Assembly: GCF_000420385.1 (NCBI RefSeq)
Contig: NZ_ATUV01000001.1
Span: 620,001 to 684,000 of the forward strand
DNA: 64,000 nucleotides
Source of the DNA: Hippea alviniae EP5-r
Lineage (GTDB): Bacteria > Campylobacterota_A > Desulfurellia > Desulfurellales > Hippeaceae
Direction of reading: 5' to 3'
Below the pieces are notes generated by a model. That model ran no database searches. It was not told the DNA's origin and was given only the letters and a program-made list of their open reading frames with translations. Below are positions 16,421 to 26,196 of the stretch, piece by piece. Both the position numbers and the translations under genes were made by a program. How positions within the stretch are numbered: position 1 is the first letter of the stretch; each line of letters opens with the position of its first letter.

Positions 16421-18742
16421 ATGAATAGAAGAAGGTCTATATCTTTGTCATTTATAATAGCACTGTTTGTGCTATTATATGGTACTTTAGCGTTGATCGT
16501 TCTTGAAGTTGTTCTTCATAAATCCCTAAGTGATGCTTTTATAAAAAACTCTAAAGTTATAAGAAATAATTACATAAATTTGAGAAAAAAAGAGGTCAAA
16601 GGTAGTGTTTTAAAAACGATTGAATTTATAGCAACTCAATACAGTTATTCAAGATATAGGGTGAGAGAAGTTATACGAAAAGAAGCGTTTAACCAGAAAG
16701 AGAGAGTTGACGATTTGTTGAAACTTTTGGGAGATAGAGACTTTTTTAAGTATGTAAAATTGTTTACTGAAGGCAGTTTTCTCTACGATTGTGGGAAATT
16801 TGCAGTTTTAGTAGAGACGGGAAACTATATAAATGAGTATAATATTACTTTAACAGAAGAAACAAGAAAAACATTTATGCTAAAAGCGGATACAGAAGAT
16901 GAATTTTTCGTAGATGGTAAAATGGCAAACGGTAACAAGTTTGTTGGTTATGCTGTATTTTTACCGGAGTTAAATGCCTATATTATGGCTTATGTGAATC
17001 TTGATAGATATAATAGATGGGTTAAAAACAGTGTGATTTTTAATATAGAGAAGACCAATGGTGTTGTGAATGAGAACAACTATATTTTTATTAACACTAT
17101 GGATGGAGAAGCTATAATAACGAACAATAAAGTAATAAATGATGGCAGGAAGTTGTGGCAAGTCAGCAAAGTTCCCAAAAAAGCAAAGGAAGTTTTTAAG
17201 AAAGAGTTGAAAGCCTGCGAAAAAGGTGGCGGATTTATAGAGTATTCGTGGATAGAACCGAAAACAGGAAAGGTTGAAAGAAAAATCTCTTACATCGGAT
17301 GTTTTGCCGATTGGGGATGGATAATTGGTGAAGGGTTTTATATTGATGAAGCTAACGCTGTGATAGGTAACATAAACAATAGGCTCAAGCAGAGCATTAT
17401 CACTGTTGAAAGGGGCTTTTTTGTTCTTCTTATTATTGGGATTATTATTGTAGCCGGGATTGCATGGGTATCTTTTAATATTACAAAAAGAAAGATTGAA
17501 AACCTGCTGCATGAAATTGAAGATGCATTTAAAAATAATTCTATATTGAATCAAGAAAAATACAAAATAAAAGAGATAGAGAAATTTACTCGCTATATAA
17601 ATCTTGCTTTGCTCAAATTTAGAGATTATGAGAATGAGTTTCTTGAAGCCTTCATAAAAGCGACAGAAGCAAGAGACCCTTACACCAAAGGCCACTCTCA
17701 AAGGGTTGCCTTCTATTCAAAGATAATAGCAAAGAAGTTGGGTATGTCAGAGTCAAAACAGGAAGAGCTTTACAGAGCAGGCCTTTTGCATGATATAGGC
17801 AAAATTGGTGTCCCTGATAACATACTTCTAAAACCGGGAAGGTTAACAAAAAATGAGTATAAGATTATTCAATACCATCCTATCTTCTCATATCAAATAG
17901 TGGCAAACATATCGAGATTCAAAGAGATGGCAAATTATATAAAACACCATCATGAGCGGTGTGATGGCAGTGGATACCCAGATGGACTTAAATGTGATGA
18001 GATAGAAATAGAAGCAAAAATCCTTGCTATTGCAGATGTATTTGATGCCTTGACATCAAAAAGGCCATATAGAGATAAATTATCTCCAGAAAAAGCTATA
18101 GAAATAATGAAAAAAGAGAAATTAGACCAAGATATTCTCTCAAAGGTTGAAAATGAACTCATAGAGAACTGCATACTCGAAGAGACAAAAGAAGTCGATG
18201 CAGAGATAGAAGAAGTTGACAGAATAAGAAACGAAATCTTCGATATAGATTACAAAACAGGATTAAAGAGAAGAAGGGTTTTGATAGAGAAAGCAAAACA
18301 GTTTCAATCAAATAACGAACCGTTTGCAATGTTTATGATTTATTTAAGGGATATGGCTTTTTTAAACTATGAATTTCCACCCGATGCAGTTGATAAGGTT
18401 ATCTATTTAATAACAGAATATATCGTAAAAACACTCGAAGAGATGGGCTATTCAGAAGAGTATGCTTCAAGGGCTTATGAAGATGCATTTCTGTTTATAG
18501 TAAGACAAGAAGGAGAGAAGTGGTTTAATAGGCTTGAAAAGTTAAAGGATGCAATAGAAAAAGATATAAAGAAGATAGTGGAAGACAACTCAGAACTTAA
18601 AAGCTTTGTGGATGAAAGAAATGAGAGTATAGTTCATTTTGTAAAGATAGAAGTGTCGTATCTCACCTATCCCTATGAAGCAAAGAGCTTTGAAGATGCC
18701 TTATACCTGCTGCTACTAAAGAGAAGAAAAAGTGTTGTTTAA
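16421..18742 (+). CDS. Cache-domain HD-GYP phosphodiesterase with degenerate C-terminal GGDEF domain
   Basis: 773 residues. TM1 lies at about 7-32, followed by a long periplasmic Cache sensor region ending in DWGWIIGEGFYID (about 295-315), TM2 at about 332-352, and a linker. The HD-GYP domain follows (EARDPYTKGHSQRVA, LLHDIGKIGVPD near 456, HHERCDGSGYPDGL near 510), with its metal ligands and GYP motif intact, so c-di-GMP hydrolysis is likely. The last ~165 residues look like a decayed GGDEF domain: DYKTGLKRRR corresponds to D-LTGL-NRR, and RAYEDAFLFIV occupies the RxGGDEF position, so cyclase activity is not expected. The ATG at 16421 is chosen; a TTG three codons upstream overlaps the -10 box. 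The stop overlaps the convergent lipoprotein stop by 4 nt. Confidence 0.9.
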   Translation: MNRRRSISLSFIIALFVLLYGTLALIVLEVVLHKSLSDAFIKNSKVIRNNYINLRKKEVKGSVLKTIEFIATQYSYSRYRVREVIRKEAFNQKERVDDLLKLLGDRDFFKYVKLFTEGSFLYDCGKFAVLVETGNYINEYNITLTEETRKTFMLKADTEDEFFVDGKMANGNKFVGYAVFLPELNAYIMAYVNLDRYNRWVKNSVIFNIEKTNGVVNENNYIFINTMDGEAIITNNKVINDGRKLWQVSKVPKKAKEVFKKELKACEKGGGFIEYSWIEPKTGKVERKISYIGCFADWGWIIGEGFYIDEANAVIGNINNRLKQSIITVERGFFVLLIIGIIIVAGIAWVSFNITKRKIENLLHEIEDAFKNNSILNQEKYKIKEIEKFTRYINLALLKFRDYENEFLEAFIKATEARDPYTKGHSQRVAFYSKIIAKKLGMSESKQEELYRAGLLHDIGKIGVPDNILLKPGRLTKNEYKIIQYHPIFSYQIVANISRFKEMANYIKHHHERCDGSGYPDGLKCDEIEIEAKILAIADVFDALTSKRPYRDKLSPEKAIEIMKKEKLDQDILSKVENELIENCILEETKEVDAEIEEVDRIRNEIFDIDYKTGLKRRRVLIEKAKQFQSNNEPFAMFMIYLRDMAFLNYEFPPDAVDKVIYLITEYIVKTLEEMGYSEEYASRAYEDAFLFIVRQEGEKWFNRLEKLKDAIEKDIKKIVEDNSELKSFVDERNESIVHFVKIEVSYLTYPYEAKSFEDALYLLLLKRRKSVV

Positions 18743-19740
18743 TCCCTTTGAGACAGATAATACAGCTGGTCAAATATCTTGCTTTTTAACTCTATGTCAT
18801 TTGTATTTTTTAAGATATACTCGAATATAGCTTCTGCCTTGTCAAAGTTTCCAAGCAGCTCATATCCAACAGCCACATCATACATCAACCTGTAATCTGT
18901 GTTGTATTTTAGCATCTTTTCAAGCTCCGTTTCGCTAAAGTTCCCAGATTGAAGGGCATCTAAGAATTTTTTAACATCGTCTTTTTCTGTTTTTGGCTTT
19001 AATATCTCAACCTTGAATGTAAACGGATGCGGGAAAAAGTCCTTTATAAAAGCATCAGCTATCTTCATAGCCTGCATCTTCTGTAAATATTTTATTTCGT
19101 TTTGAGATACCTTATAAACAGAAGGCTTACTGCTGTAAGGTATGCTGCCAATAGAAGAGCATGCATCTGCTAAATCGCTCTGTGTGTATATCTTTTTGAA
19201 TACATCAACACTTAATGTTGCTGTTGTGGTTATTGTTGCTCTCTGGCAGGTTATGTAAGTGTATAGCGGTTTGCACTTCTCTTGAATTTGATAGATTTTG
19301 TTTTTATACAAGTAATAGCCCTGCGGGTTTCTCAATGAGTTTGAGATATAATAATACAGTTTGCTTGTGATTTTATTCTCTTTTGAGCAGAACACTATGC
19401 CGTTTTTTGCCACGCAGGTTGCGGCAAAATACTCGCATCTTGGAATATCCTGGTAATTGATTTTAACCTTCTTTTTATAATTTATGATATTTATTCCGTT
19501 TTCAACCTTTCCAGAGACTATGCATGTTTTTCCTATTCTCTTTATAAGCAAACCATTCGACAATAACTTTTTGTATATAAAACTTCTTAATCCCACCGTG
19601 TCGCCTTTTATGTTGCCCAGCTTCACTGTTTTGCAGGTAAGGTTTTTATAATTTCCCTTTTTTATCATTTTAACTTTAACCGTCTCTGTTGTGCACGAAG
19701 AGATTAAAAACATTATCGCCACGATAAGGATTAGTCTCAT
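18739..19740 (-). CDS. Lipoprotein of unknown function
   Basis: 333 residues. An N-terminal export signal RLILIVAIMFLISSC ends in a lipobox cysteine (C16), so it is probably membrane-anchored in the periplasm. The middle is cysteine-rich for an exported protein (CEYFAATCVAKNGIVFCSKE, CKPLYTYITCQRA), which suggests disulfides. The last ~60 residues (YRLMYDVAVGYELLGNFDKAEAIFEYIL) look like tetratricopeptide-type helices. I do not recognise the family. GGAGGGTAAA, lying in the end of uvrC, provides the ribosome binding site, so it is co-transcribed with uvrC. Confidence 0.8.
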   Translation of the reverse strand: MRLILIVAIMFLISSCTTETVKVKMIKKGNYKNLTCKTVKLGNIKGDTVGLRSFIYKKLLSNGLLIKRIGKTCIVSGKVENGINIINYKKKVKINYQDIPRCEYFAATCVAKNGIVFCSKENKITSKLYYYISNSLRNPQGYYLYKNKIYQIQEKCKPLYTYITCQRATITTTATLSVDVFKKIYTQSDLADACSSIGSIPYSSKPSVYKVSQNEIKYLQKMQAMKIADAFIKDFFPHPFTFKVEILKPKTEKDDVKKFLDALQSGNFSETELEKMLKYNTDYRLMYDVAVGYELLGNFDKAEAIFEYILKNTNDIELKSKIFDQLYYLSQRD

Positions 19741-19741
19741 T

Positions 19742-21541
19742 TTACCCTCCTTCGTTTAGCTTCTCTTTTATTATCTCGGCAATCCTTCTGCTTATGCCTT
19801 TAACAGATGCAATCTCATCTATGTCAGCTTCTCTTAGTCTATCAATATTACCGAATTTTTCAAATAAAGCCTTCTTTCTTTTTGGGCCTATAAACTCTAT
19901 TCTATCCAGCGCACTCATTAAAACATACTCTTTTCTCTTTTTTCTATGATAGCTTACGGCAAACCTATGCGCTTCGTCTCTGAGTTTTTGGAAAAACTTA
20001 AGCAAATCTTCATCTATCTCAATTATGCCTTCTTCTGAATAAATTTTGTCAGCCACATCACCCAAAGAGCGCTTGGATAAACCATCTTTTTTCTCTTTTG
20101 CTATGCCTAAAACGATAATCTCCGGAAATATCCTTTTTGCTGCTTTTACCTGAATAACGCCGCCGTCAACAAGAAGAATGTCAGGCAATTTTAAAGAGCT
20201 TCTGATTAGCAACTTTTTATGCCTGCTCAACATCTCTTCCATAGCTTCGCTCTCATATTTTGACTCAAGTTTGTATCTTCTATACATCTGTTTATCAAAT
20301 CCGCTTATACTGTATCTGACAACTCCGCCAACGACATTTTCAAAGTTTATGTGAGATATGTCTGCTATGTCTATCGCATGTGGCATTTTTAAAAGACCGA
20401 ATCTCTCTTTTAGTTTTGAGAGTATTCTGATGTTTTCTGAGAACTGATTTAGGTGGATGTCGAGATTTAGTTTGGCATTTTTCAAAGCCATCTCAAGCAG
20501 TTTTCTTCTTTTACCCTTTTTAGGCACTATAACCTGAACATTTTTTAGCGTTGATATGGCTTTACTCAGAGTATTTGTATCTTTTAAGCCGTCTGTTATT
20601 ATAACATCAGGTATAACCTGCGACGATACAAGGTAATACTGTGTCAAAAAGCTCTCTATAAACTCATCATCTATATGAGCCTGATAGAAGAAAAAACTCC
20701 TGCCGCCTGTTATGTTTGAAAATCTTACGCTCATCACATAAACACAGACGATGCCGTCTTTTTCTGCAAATGCCACAACATCGCAGAAATCTTCGTCTAT
20801 CTCACTTACAGTCTGCTTGTTTTCAAGCAGCTCAATGGCTTTTAGTTTATCCCTTAACTCAATAGCCTTCTCAAAGTTCAACTCTTCAACGCACCTGTCT
20901 ATCTCACTCTTTAGCTTCTTTTTGATTTTTGACGGATTGGTTAGAATTTCTCTTATCTCATCTATAAGCTTTAAATACTTATCTCTGCTTATTGCTCCTA
21001 TGCAGGGTGCTGTGCACTTTCCCATCTGATAATAGATGCATGCCCTATCTGAGCCCTGGCATTGAGAGTCGTTTTTTTGAATAATCTTAAACGATGATTT
21101 CAACAACTTAACAAGTGTTCTCAGCTTATCAACAGGTGTTATAGGCCCAAAGTAAAAGTCGCCCTTTTGCTTTACTCTTCTTACGATTGTGAGTCTCGGG
21201 AATTTTTCAGAATAACTGATACGCAAATACGGATAGCTTTTATCGTCTCTCAAAACAATATTGTAAGGCGGTCTGTACTCTTTTATCAGGTTTGACTCAA
21301 GAAGCAACGCTTCAAGCTCACTGTTTACGACGATAATCTCAACTGACGAAGCTTCTCTAACAAGAGATATCTTGAACATATCCAGATCGGAAGGTTTCAG
21401 ATAGCTTTTTAGCCTATCTCTTAGCGATTTTGCCTTGCCTATGTATAAAATCTCATCGTCTTCGGATTTTATGATATAGACGCCGGATTGTGTAGGTATC
21501 TCTTTTATAAGGTTATGGTCTTTAAACAAATCAATCTTCAT
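19742..21541 (-). CDS. uvrC: UvrABC system protein C
   Basis: 599 residues, standard length. UvrC makes both incisions in nucleotide excision repair. The GIY-YIG nuclease domain is at the N-terminus (GVYIIKSEDDEILYIGKAKSLRDRLKSY), then a cysteine cluster (CQGSDRACIYYQMGKCTAPC), a UVR motif (CVEELNFEKAIELRDKL), an RNase H-like endonuclease domain (ADISHINFENVVGGVV, DGGVIQVKAA, FRDEAHRFAVSYHR-type LRDEAHRFAVSYHRKKR) and C-terminal helix-hairpin-helix repeats. It overlaps the upstream cupin gene by 4 nt (ATGA). Confidence 0.97.
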   Translation of the reverse strand: MKIDLFKDHNLIKEIPTQSGVYIIKSEDDEILYIGKAKSLRDRLKSYLKPSDLDMFKISLVREASSVEIIVVNSELEALLLESNLIKEYRPPYNIVLRDDKSYPYLRISYSEKFPRLTIVRRVKQKGDFYFGPITPVDKLRTLVKLLKSSFKIIQKNDSQCQGSDRACIYYQMGKCTAPCIGAISRDKYLKLIDEIREILTNPSKIKKKLKSEIDRCVEELNFEKAIELRDKLKAIELLENKQTVSEIDEDFCDVVAFAEKDGIVCVYVMSVRFSNITGGRSFFFYQAHIDDEFIESFLTQYYLVSSQVIPDVIITDGLKDTNTLSKAISTLKNVQVIVPKKGKRRKLLEMALKNAKLNLDIHLNQFSENIRILSKLKERFGLLKMPHAIDIADISHINFENVVGGVVRYSISGFDKQMYRRYKLESKYESEAMEEMLSRHKKLLIRSSLKLPDILLVDGGVIQVKAAKRIFPEIIVLGIAKEKKDGLSKRSLGDVADKIYSEEGIIEIDEDLLKFFQKLRDEAHRFAVSYHRKKRKEYVLMSALDRIEFIGPKRKKALFEKFGNIDRLREADIDEIASVKGISRRIAEIIKEKLNEGG

Positions 21542-21843
21542 CTATAGAAAACAGCAAGCCAGATGGCAGGTTTTGAAGTATATTCGACTCTGTGAAGTTC
21601 GTGTGGCTCTATGACTAAATAATCGCCTTTTTTGAGCCTAACCCTGCCCTTTTCTTTAAAGAACAGCTCGGCTTCACCTTCAAGCAGTAAAACAAACTCA
21701 TACTCATCCTGGTCGTAAAAGAAACCTTCAGGCGATTTCTGGCCATTTGAGATAATTCTTTCTATCCTGACATATTCGCTTTTTGTTATCGTCTCAAAAA
21801 TCTCTTCGTCTGCAAGCCTTATATTTTCAAATGCATTCATCTT
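21538..21843 (-). CDS. Small cupin-domain protein
   Basis: A 101-residue single cupin: [15 protein letters not shown] (motif 1 region) and [28 protein letters not shown] (motif 2 with the PxxxHR pattern). Motif 1 lacks the usual HxH pair, while two His remain in motif 2, so metal binding is uncertain. Start 21843 is inside the end of purL (17 nt overlap); the frame is open to 21873. It belongs to the purL-cupin-uvrC-lipoprotein run. Function unknown; small cupins of this kind are sugar-phosphate or metabolite binders. Confidence 0.8.
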   Translation of the reverse strand, partial: KMNAFENIRLADEEIFETITKSEYVRIERIISNGQKSPEGFFYDQDEYEFVLLLEGEAELFFKEKGRVRLKKGDYLVIEPHELHRVEYTSKPAIWLAVFYR

Positions 21844-24028
21844 TCCAGTTAAACACTGAGCCGAAAAACTCATCGTTGTTCTTTTTTAAAGTTGTTCTGT
21901 CGATATCTATAATGTCGTTTATGATTAGTCTTTGTTCTATAGTTTTTCCTATTATGCTAAAATCAAGCCCCGCTTTGTCGCACAACTCTTTTAGCTTATC
22001 GGAATCGTCCGTCTCAACGATTATAACGCCCTGAGTTTCGCTAAACAGATAAAAATCGGCTCTGTCTTTTATGTCAAGCTTGACTTTGGCTCCTGTTTTT
22101 CCTTTCAAAACCATCTCAGCTAAGCAGATTGCTATACCGCCTTCTGAAACATCGTGAGCAGATAAGATATATCCCTTCTCTGTTGCTTCAATCATAACGC
22201 TTTTGAGCTTTTTATGGGTTTCGTAATTTATCTTTGGCAGTTTGCCTTCTATTTTGCCGTATATCCACTTAAGATAAGCAGAACCGCCAAGTTCTTTCTC
22301 TTCTATCCTGCCAATCATACAGACATCACTGCCTATCTTTTTAAAACCGATACTTGCAGCGTTTAACGGCTTGTTGATTATTCCAACCATGCCGATTGAC
22401 GGTGTCGGGAGTATATTTTTGCCGCTTGTTTCATTATAAAAGCTCACATTTCCACTAACGACCGGCACTTCCATAGTTTCGCAAGCCTTTTTTAACCCTT
22501 CGATTGACTCTTTAAACTGCCACATGATTTCTGGGTTTTCTGGATTTCCGAAGTTTAAGCAATCCGTTAAGGCTATAGGTTCTGCACCTGTTGTTATAAG
22601 ATTTCTGTATGCTTCTAAAAAGGAGAGCTGAGTGCCTTTATCAGGATTTAAAAATACATATCTCGGATTTACATCAATCGTCGCAGCAACGCCCTTTTTT
22701 GACTCTTTAACCCTTATAACGGCAGCATCGCTTCCGGGTCTTAAAATCGTATTCGTCTGGACGGTGGCATCATACTGCTCATACAACGGCTCTTTATTTG
22801 CAAACTCAGGACTCTTTATAAGCTTTAGCAAAACGCCATTGTAATCGCTGGGTTCTTTTATCGAATCAAAATCAAAACCTTCTTTCTCTTTTATGTATGC
22901 CGGTTCTTTTGTCTCTCTGTTGTAAACCGGTGCGTTTGATACCATAAACTCAACATCTATATCGGCAACAAGCTTGTTTTCATAAAACAACCTTATTCTT
23001 TTTGTGTCGGTTACTTTGCCTATAACTTCAGCGTCAAGATTCCACTTCTTGAATATCCTTTTGACTTCTTCCTCTTTGCCTTTTTTTGCTATAACAAGCA
23101 TTCTCTCCTGCGATTCAGATAACATTATCTCACTTGGCGTCATTTTCTCCCTTGTCGGCACCTTGTCTAAATACAAATCAAGCCCGACACCTCCCCTGTC
23201 TGCCATCTCAAACGAGCTTGAAGTCAAACCCGCTGCACCCATATCCTGAATACCTTCGATTATATCTTTATCCATCAACTCAAGGCATGCTTCAATTAGG
23301 AGTTTTTCCGTAAACGGATCTCCCACCTGAACGGCAGGTCTTTCTTCTTCTGCGTTGTCGTCGAAGGAGTTTGACGCCATTGTCGCACCGTGAATCCCGT
23401 CTTTACCTGTTTTTGAGCCAACATAAAAAACAGGATTGCCTATACCCTTTGCCATGCCTAAGAATATCTTCTCTTTTCTGCCTATGCCGAGCGTGAATGC
23501 ATTGACAAGGTTGTTTGTATTGTATGACTCATCAAAGAATGTCATACCACCAACAGTTGGCACTCCAACACAGTTTCCGTAATCACCTATTCCACGCACA
23601 ACGCCGTCTATCAGGTATTTTGTTCTTGGATAATCAATCGAGCCAAAAAAAAGGCCGTCAAGATTCATCACAGGCCTTGCACCCATAGTGAAAACATCCC
23701 TTAGAATTCCACCCACTCCCGTGGCTGCACCCTGATAAGGCTCTATGAAACTCGGGTGATTGTGCGATTCCATCTTGAATACTGCAACAAAACCGTCATC
23801 TATATCGACAACACCGGCATTTTCACCAGGCCCAATAATTACCCTTTTGCCTTTTGTGGGCAACTTTTTCAAATGAATTTTCGAAGACTTATAGCTGCAA
23901 TGCTCACTCCACATGGCAGATGCTATCTCAAGCTCTATATCTTCTGGCTCTCTGCCCAATTTTTCTTTTAATAGTTCGTATTCTTCTATCTTCAAACCTA
24001 TTGCGTTTAGCTTTTCCTCCAGATTCAT
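21827..24028 (-). CDS. purL: Phosphoribosylformylglycinamidine synthase subunit PurL
   Basis: 733 residues, the short PurL form that works with separate PurS and PurQ (neither is in this window). It makes formylglycinamidine ribonucleotide in purine synthesis using ATP and ammonia. Visible are [18 protein letters not shown], the ATP/Mg site [51 protein letters not shown], and the second AIRS-like half [23 protein letters not shown] and [11 protein letters not shown]. It overlaps prmA by 4 nt and the cupin gene by 17 nt. Confidence 0.97.
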   Translation of the reverse strand: MNLEEKLNAIGLKIEEYELLKEKLGREPEDIELEIASAMWSEHCSYKSSKIHLKKLPTKGKRVIIGPGENAGVVDIDDGFVAVFKMESHNHPSFIEPYQGAATGVGGILRDVFTMGARPVMNLDGLFFGSIDYPRTKYLIDGVVRGIGDYGNCVGVPTVGGMTFFDESYNTNNLVNAFTLGIGRKEKIFLGMAKGIGNPVFYVGSKTGKDGIHGATMASNSFDDNAEEERPAVQVGDPFTEKLLIEACLELMDKDIIEGIQDMGAAGLTSSSFEMADRGGVGLDLYLDKVPTREKMTPSEIMLSESQERMLVIAKKGKEEEVKRIFKKWNLDAEVIGKVTDTKRIRLFYENKLVADIDVEFMVSNAPVYNRETKEPAYIKEKEGFDFDSIKEPSDYNGVLLKLIKSPEFANKEPLYEQYDATVQTNTILRPGSDAAVIRVKESKKGVAATIDVNPRYVFLNPDKGTQLSFLEAYRNLITTGAEPIALTDCLNFGNPENPEIMWQFKESIEGLKKACETMEVPVVSGNVSFYNETSGKNILPTPSIGMVGIINKPLNAASIGFKKIGSDVCMIGRIEEKELGGSAYLKWIYGKIEGKLPKINYETHKKLKSVMIEATEKGYILSAHDVSEGGIAICLAEMVLKGKTGAKVKLDIKDRADFYLFSETQGVIIVETDDSDKLKELCDKAGLDFSIIGKTIEQRLIINDIIDIDRTTLKKNNDEFFGSVFNWKDECI

Positions 24029-24621
24029 TTCTCCTCCCTTTTAAGCAGAATAGTGGTGTATTCTTCTAAAAAAATATTTTTCAGTACCCTTAAACCGCTC
24101 TCTTCGAAAGCTCGCTTGACCTTGAAATTTTCCTCTATTAAGACACCGGATAAAAGCAAATGGCCGTCTTTTTTTAAAACCCTTAAAATTTCATCCTTCA
24201 TGGACAAAATTATATCGTCGAATATATTTGCGATAACAAGGTCAAATTTTTCATCTACGGCTGCAGGCGAATCAGCGACAAAGCAATCAATATCAACATT
24301 ATTTAATTTCGCATTCTTTTTGCACTCGTCGATGGCAAATTTTTCTATATCAAAACCCACTGCTCTTTTTGCTTTTAGTTTCATGGCTGCAATAGATAAA
24401 ATCCCGCTTCCTATACCTACATCAAGCACACTTTTGTCTTTTAAGTCGAGTGTCTCCATAACTTCTATGCAGCTAACGGTTGTCTCATGCACACCGGTTC
24501 CAAAGGATTTACCTTCAGCGAGCGTAATTTTAATCCTGTCTGTTTTTACATCTTCTGGTGCTATTATGAATTTTTCTCCTATCTCAATAACCTTTGCCTT
24601 ATCTTTCAATCTCCAACCCAT
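24025..24621 (-). CDS. PrmA-like ribosomal protein L11 methyltransferase lacking the N-terminal domain
   Basis: 198 residues, against about 250-300 in typical PrmA. The SAM-binding catalytic part is intact: [46 protein letters not shown], and [11 protein letters not shown] in the place of the NIL motif. The N-terminal domain that recognises L11 is missing, and a stop codon (TGA) lies in frame directly before the ATG, so no longer form is possible from this DNA. AGGAGAGATGA serves as ribosome binding site. It may methylate L11 without the helper domain or act on another target. Confidence 0.82.
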   Translation of the reverse strand: MGWRLKDKAKVIEIGEKFIIAPEDVKTDRIKITLAEGKSFGTGVHETTVSCIEVMETLDLKDKSVLDVGIGSGILSIAAMKLKAKRAVGFDIEKFAIDECKKNAKLNNVDIDCFVADSPAAVDEKFDLVIANIFDDIILSMKDEILRVLKKDGHLLLSGVLIEENFKVKRAFEESGLRVLKNIFLEEYTTILLKREEK

Positions 24622-24657
24622 TCATCTCTCCTGATATTTTATTCTCCCATCCACAAC

Positions 24658-24689
24658 TTCCAATTCAAAATCCAAAATTCAAAATTCAC
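24658..24689. repeat. Short AT-rich imperfect repeat
   Basis: Two to three imperfect copies of ATTCAAAA/ATCCAAAA lie head to tail across the end of the ATPase gene and the gap before prmA. Low complexity; no function suggested. Confidence 0.35.
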
Positions 24690-25765
24690 AACTCAAGTTT
24701 TTCCATTCCCTTCTCATAAATCCTGCTATTTCCTTTAACTTCCAATGTAAGCGGGTCAAAGAAGAGTATCTCTTTTTCTGCCCACTTGGAGATGACTTCT
24801 AAGTATTTTGAATCTCTGTCTTTTGAAAGAACAAATGAGCCATTGTTTAAAATCTCTTTGCAGATATTCTCAAATATTTCTATCTCTTCTTTTGGAAACT
24901 TACCTTGATGATAGAACATTACTATCTGCGAATAAGCCAAAAACGCCCTATGCTCTAAATACTCTTTAATGCTTTTGTATTTGTCTTTTAACATCATCAT
25001 TCTTTGTATATCTGGAATACAACCACCAAGATAGTCATAGATGAGATTTATCTCTTCTTCTGTGTATCCTTCAGAACTTAACCACTCTACAACTATACTC
25101 TTATCTAAATGGTCAATCTTAAAAAACTCACTTGTCTTCTTTAGCTTTGCATCATTATAAATCCTATCAATAAACACAGTATTTGAGCTTAGGATAACAA
25201 CATGAGACAGATGTGTCTCTTTTGTTAAAGAGACACAGAAGTTTAAAAACTCTTTTAGAAGCTCTCTTTCTCCATTGATGTAAATCTCTTCTAATGTCTG
25301 AATCTCATCAATGATGAGAATTGGTTTTTTATTCTCTTTCTTTACCTTTTTATCTAACTCATCTATTAGAGCATCAAATAAATCCTTTTTTCTCTCTTTT
25401 ACCTGTTTTAAAATTTCTGCTTTCAATGTAAATACTGCAACAGATACTCCTGCAGAGATACCCTTTTGCATTACATACTCTTCTTCAGGTTTGATGAACG
25501 ATTCAAGAAATGTCTCATAGCTTGAGATGAGTTTTCTTCTTAGGTTTACATATCTAACCCAATAGTTCCCTTTGGGTTTTAAGTTCTCAAAATCTTCAAA
25601 CAGCTCCTTTTCAACAACATACTCAATGAGTGTTGTTTTGCCTGAAGATTTTGGGCCATAAACCCAAAGGATTAACTCTGGTAATTGATTGAACCAGTCA
25701 AGGAGGAAGTTTATCTCTTTATCTCTGTCTATGAGTTTTTTGTTTCTGAAGGTTCTTGTGTTCAT
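24686..25765 (-). CDS. Archaeal-type AAA ATPase
   Basis: 359 residues. Walker A is GPKSSGKTTLIEY (about 37-49), Walker B is PILIIDEIQTL (about 155), and a sensor-1-like strand HVVILSSNTVF follows. The arrangement, with an N-terminal FxxRxxEI-type start (FRNKKLIDRDKEINFL) and a C-terminal winged-helix-like part, fits the archaeal ATPase/ORC-Cdc6-related STAND family that is common in archaea and thermophilic bacteria and often spread by transfer. The role is unknown. It has its own promoter and is separated from neighbours on both sides (64 nt and 119 nt), unlike the tightly packed genes around it. AAAGGAGCAACCC precedes the ATG. Confidence 0.82.
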   Translation of the reverse strand: MNTRTFRNKKLIDRDKEINFLLDWFNQLPELILWVYGPKSSGKTTLIEYVVEKELFEDFENLKPKGNYWVRYVNLRRKLISSYETFLESFIKPEEEYVMQKGISAGVSVAVFTLKAEILKQVKERKKDLFDALIDELDKKVKKENKKPILIIDEIQTLEEIYINGERELLKEFLNFCVSLTKETHLSHVVILSSNTVFIDRIYNDAKLKKTSEFFKIDHLDKSIVVEWLSSEGYTEEEINLIYDYLGGCIPDIQRMMMLKDKYKSIKEYLEHRAFLAYSQIVMFYHQGKFPKEEIEIFENICKEILNNGSFVLSKDRDSKYLEVISKWAEKEILFFDPLTLEVKGNSRIYEKGMEKLEL

Positions 25766-25794
25766 GGGTTGCTCCTTTTAGTCAGTTTGTTTTT

Positions 25795-25824
25795 ATTATA
25801 CAGGGAGTTTAAAAGAGTTTGCAA
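25795..25824 (-). promoter_or_regulatory. Promoter of the archaeal-type ATPase gene
   Basis: TTGCAA, 18-bp spacer, TATAAT, 29 nt before the ATG, reading left. The remaining gap (25825-25884) is AT-rich with no clear terminator. Confidence 0.65.
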
Positions 25825-25884
25825 GAAAAATGAAAATTTTTAATTTTAAGTAATCTTTCATTCACAAAGCGAAAAACAGCTCAT

Positions 25885-26196
25885 CTATTTATCCAACTCG
25901 CTAAAAACTTCGTAATGTATCACTTTCTCTTCAAACTCAAGCAGAAAATCCTTATCTTCTGGATAATACTTAGCCTTTTCGTAATCTTCGCCGGCGAATT
26001 TTTTGATAGCATCCAAACTCTCCCAAAATGTGATGAGAGTAAAGTGAGCTTCTTGCTTCTCTTTTCTTCTTAAAAAGATAAGTTTGATAAACCCTTCAGT
26101 GTTGGTATAATCCGGTATTGCTTTAGTTTTTAGAAATTCTGAGTATCTCTCATAATCTTCAACCCTTGTCTTTCCATGCCACACCCTTGCTATCAT
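25885..26196 (-). CDS. Antibiotic-biosynthesis-monooxygenase-like (ABM fold) small protein
   Basis: 103 residues with the pattern of dimeric alpha-beta barrel proteins: MIARVWHGKTRVEDYERYSEFL at the start and HFTLITFWESLDAIKKFAGEDYEKAKYYPED in the middle. Members degrade heme, oxidise quinols or have unknown roles; no specific activity can be assigned. The ATG at 26196 shares one base with the nfo stop and has AGGAG 6 nt upstream. It is the last gene of the long porG-to-nfo cluster. Confidence 0.75.
   Translation of the reverse strand: MIARVWHGKTRVEDYERYSEFLKTKAIPDYTNTEGFIKLIFLRRKEKQEAHFTLITFWESLDAIKKFAGEDYEKAKYYPEDKDFLLEFEEKVIHYEVFSELDK

Noticed and set aside
16970-17701. A 243-codon reverse open frame opposite the HD-GYP gene
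   Set aside because: Phe/Tyr/Asn-rich shadow created by AT-rich coding DNA; the forward gene has intact domains.
24053-24634. A 193-codon forward open frame opposite prmA
   Set aside because: Ser/Phe-rich antisense shadow of a gene with clear SAM-methyltransferase motifs; no promoter or ribosome binding site.
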